Shown here: in pieces, positions 62,834 to 64,000 of the stretch
Position numbering within the stretch: position 1 is the first letter of the stretch
How the letters are laid out: each line of letters opens with the position of its first letter
Assembly: GCA_965153455.1 (NCBI GenBank)
Contig: OZ234493.1
Coordinates: forward strand, 35,082,213 to 35,146,212
DNA length: 64,000 nt
DNA from: Sphagnum compactum
Lineage: Eukaryota; Bryophyta; Sphagnopsida; Sphagnales
Direction: 5' to 3'
Made by a program: the position numbers and the translations under genes
The notes under the pieces: generated by a model
Databases searched by the model: none
What the model was told of the DNA's origin: nothing
Seen by the model: only the letters and a program-made list of their open reading frames with translations

Positions 62834-63423
62834 CGTCGAGCTCCCCCCCGCCCGGTCCTTCCCATTGCCCACTCTGGTTCTTTACCCTGTCGACCCCCCC
62901 CCCGTCCTTCGCATTTTCCACTCCGATTCTTTAACCCGTTGATCCCCCCCCCTGTTCCCTTGTTAAATATAATTAACTTCCCGCCCCGTGCTGGCCCCCC
63001 CCGCCCGTGCTAGCCCGGCGAAATTTCATAACTTGTTGAATTTTTTTTCAGGAATGAAACAAACATGAATTTTTTTGGTGATTTAAACATGTTTTCGCCA
63101 TTTTTGAAATAAAACTAATTAATTTAACCAAATCTAGACCCAGGCACATCTTAGGTCGCCACTTGTAGCAGCAATTTTGTAAAAATGCCTAGCAGGACAG
63201 TCCCCATTTAATACTAATTAATGCTTAGGGAACCACTCCAGTGGACCCAGTTGAGGAATTTGAAAAAAACAACCCCGCTTGGTTCTCCCGTTATCTGGCC
63301 CCCCCCCGCCCGTGCTGGCCCCCCCCGCCCTGTCACCTGTCACCCGCTGCTTCACCGACCTCTCCCTCCCCCACCCCCCAAAACCTCCGTCACAGACAGA
63401 CGGACTGTCTGAATTAATATATA

Positions 63424-63451
63424 CTAGTGTGAACCCGGTGCATAATGCACC
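63424..63451 (-). other. Helitron 3' terminus, unit 4
   Basis: CTAG at 63424-63427 and hairpin at 63437-63451. The adjoining start of unit 3 has lost its TC (TATATATTAATTC). Confidence 0.75.
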
Positions 63452-63741
63452 CGTCGAGCTCCCCCCCGCCCGATCCTTCCCATTGCCCACTCCGGTTCTT
63501 TACCCCGTCGACCCCCCCCCCCCCCCCCGTCCTTCGCATTTTCCACTCCGATTCTTTAACCCGTTGATGCCCCCCCGTTCCCCTGTTATATATAATTAAC
63601 TTCCCGCCCCGTGCTACACCCCCCCCCGGCGTCACCTGTCACACGCTGCTTCACCCGCTGCTTCACTGGCCTCTCCCTCCCCCACCCCCCAAAACCCCCG
63701 TCACAGACAGACGGATTGTCTGAATTAATATATATGACTAG

Positions 63742-64000
63742 TGGGTACCCGTGACCTTCAGACACTGTGAAGTCCCTTGGTTTCTTTAAACCGAGAAAGA
63801 CACACACAAAGGTGCAAAGCAGCTATTTTTATTTTTATTTTATTTATTTTTTGTGGCGAAAATCCGTTGAAAAGTCCCCCATGAAAACATACATGGTGAA
63901 GCGAGCGTTTTGGAAAATTTCCAAAAAAAAAACTAAATCGCCACATTTACAGGAGGGTGAAAAAAAAGAGTTTTGAAATCGGCACATTTTGAGGAGAAAA
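63742..64000. other. End of window, no gene seen
   Basis: Follows the last CTAG of the Helitron array (GTGGGTACCCGTGACC...). AT-rich, with short chance frames. It may be the interior of a further element running off the window. Confidence 0.45.

Larger units (their letters stand above)
61018..63741 (-). mobile_element. Head-to-tail array of short non-autonomous Helitrons
   Basis: Read on the minus strand, four units abut end to end. Unit boundaries on the plus strand: about 61018-62120, 62121-62805, 62806-63423 and 63424-63737. Each unit starts TCATATATATTAATTCAG (the third lacks the first bases), continues through a GGTTTTGGGGGGTGGGGG-type block, and finishes with a hairpin (GGTGCAT-T-ATGCACC), GGGTTCACA and CTAG, which is directly joined to the TCATATATATT of the next unit. 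The leftmost CTAG is decayed (TGAG). Interiors differ: units 1 and 2 share TATCCGYAAAGTAAGGAAAT and a following block, unit 3 has another interior, and unit 4 is almost only ends. A fifth CTAG (63738) suggests the array goes on. No ORF of substance. Confidence 0.75.

Noticed and set aside
61922-63599. Pro/Leu-rich ORFs
   Set aside because: Generated by C-tracts of the Helitron array. The repeated peptide SxxPVHNAPVELPP is the translated terminal hairpin.

Overview
The window is nuclear DNA from a land plant. The evidence is spliced genes with plant-type GT-AG introns, plant-specific families (a plastid threonine synthase, a plant B3 protein, a phytocyanin), telo-box sequence, and plant-type Helitron, PIF/Harbinger, LTR and LINE debris in very AT-rich DNA. 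A relic of a GH63-like (mannosylglycerate-hydrolase type) gene and the general texture fit a non-flowering plant (bryophyte, lycophyte or fern) somewhat better than a flowering plant, but the lineage cannot be fixed from sequence alone.

Layout. 1-3.3 kb: AT-rich, with a decayed PIF/Harbinger transposase on the minus strand. 3.3-3.7 kb: a 59-bp minisatellite directly upstream of the first gene. 3.9-17.4 kb (+): a complete 27-exon symplekin (polyadenylation scaffold) gene. All 27 exons join in frame to give 1344 aa, and two introns appear to be GC-AG. 17.8-18.4 kb: a MITE-like end followed by a TAGGTA-rich array. 19.2-20.4 kb (+): a two-exon phytocyanin of the copper-ligand-less (early-nodulin-like) type with a clear TATA box and AATAAA. 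20.4-29 kb: AT-rich intergenic DNA with a mini-MITE, a diverged solo-LTR-like repeat and a minisatellite. 29.1-32.6 kb (+): a B3-domain nuclear protein gene with an intronless CDS, a probably spliced leader, and a 40-bp promoter repeat. 33-42 kb: old repeats, including a foldback-like element, a second LTR-like copy, paired dispersed repeats, and a LINE/RT remnant overrun by a 55-bp minisatellite. 42.7-46.5 kb (+): plastid threonine synthase in two exons behind a GC-rich leader that is itself duplicated. 47.3-47.8 kb: a well-preserved 484-bp Harbinger-type MITE with a TTA target duplication. 50.8-54.2 kb: a composite Helitron region, read on the minus strand, with a broken helicase, several 3' hairpin termini and a captured GH63-like fragment. 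54.3-61 kb: featureless AT-rich DNA. 61.0-63.7 kb: a head-to-tail array of at least four short non-autonomous Helitrons with C-rich tracts.

The four genes are independent single-copy genes: mRNA 3'-end formation, cell-surface cupredoxin, chromatin/transcription, and amino-acid biosynthesis in plastids. No operon-like or cluster logic links them. The unusual biology here is mobile DNA, above all the Helitron concatemer and the Helitron-associated gene fragment.
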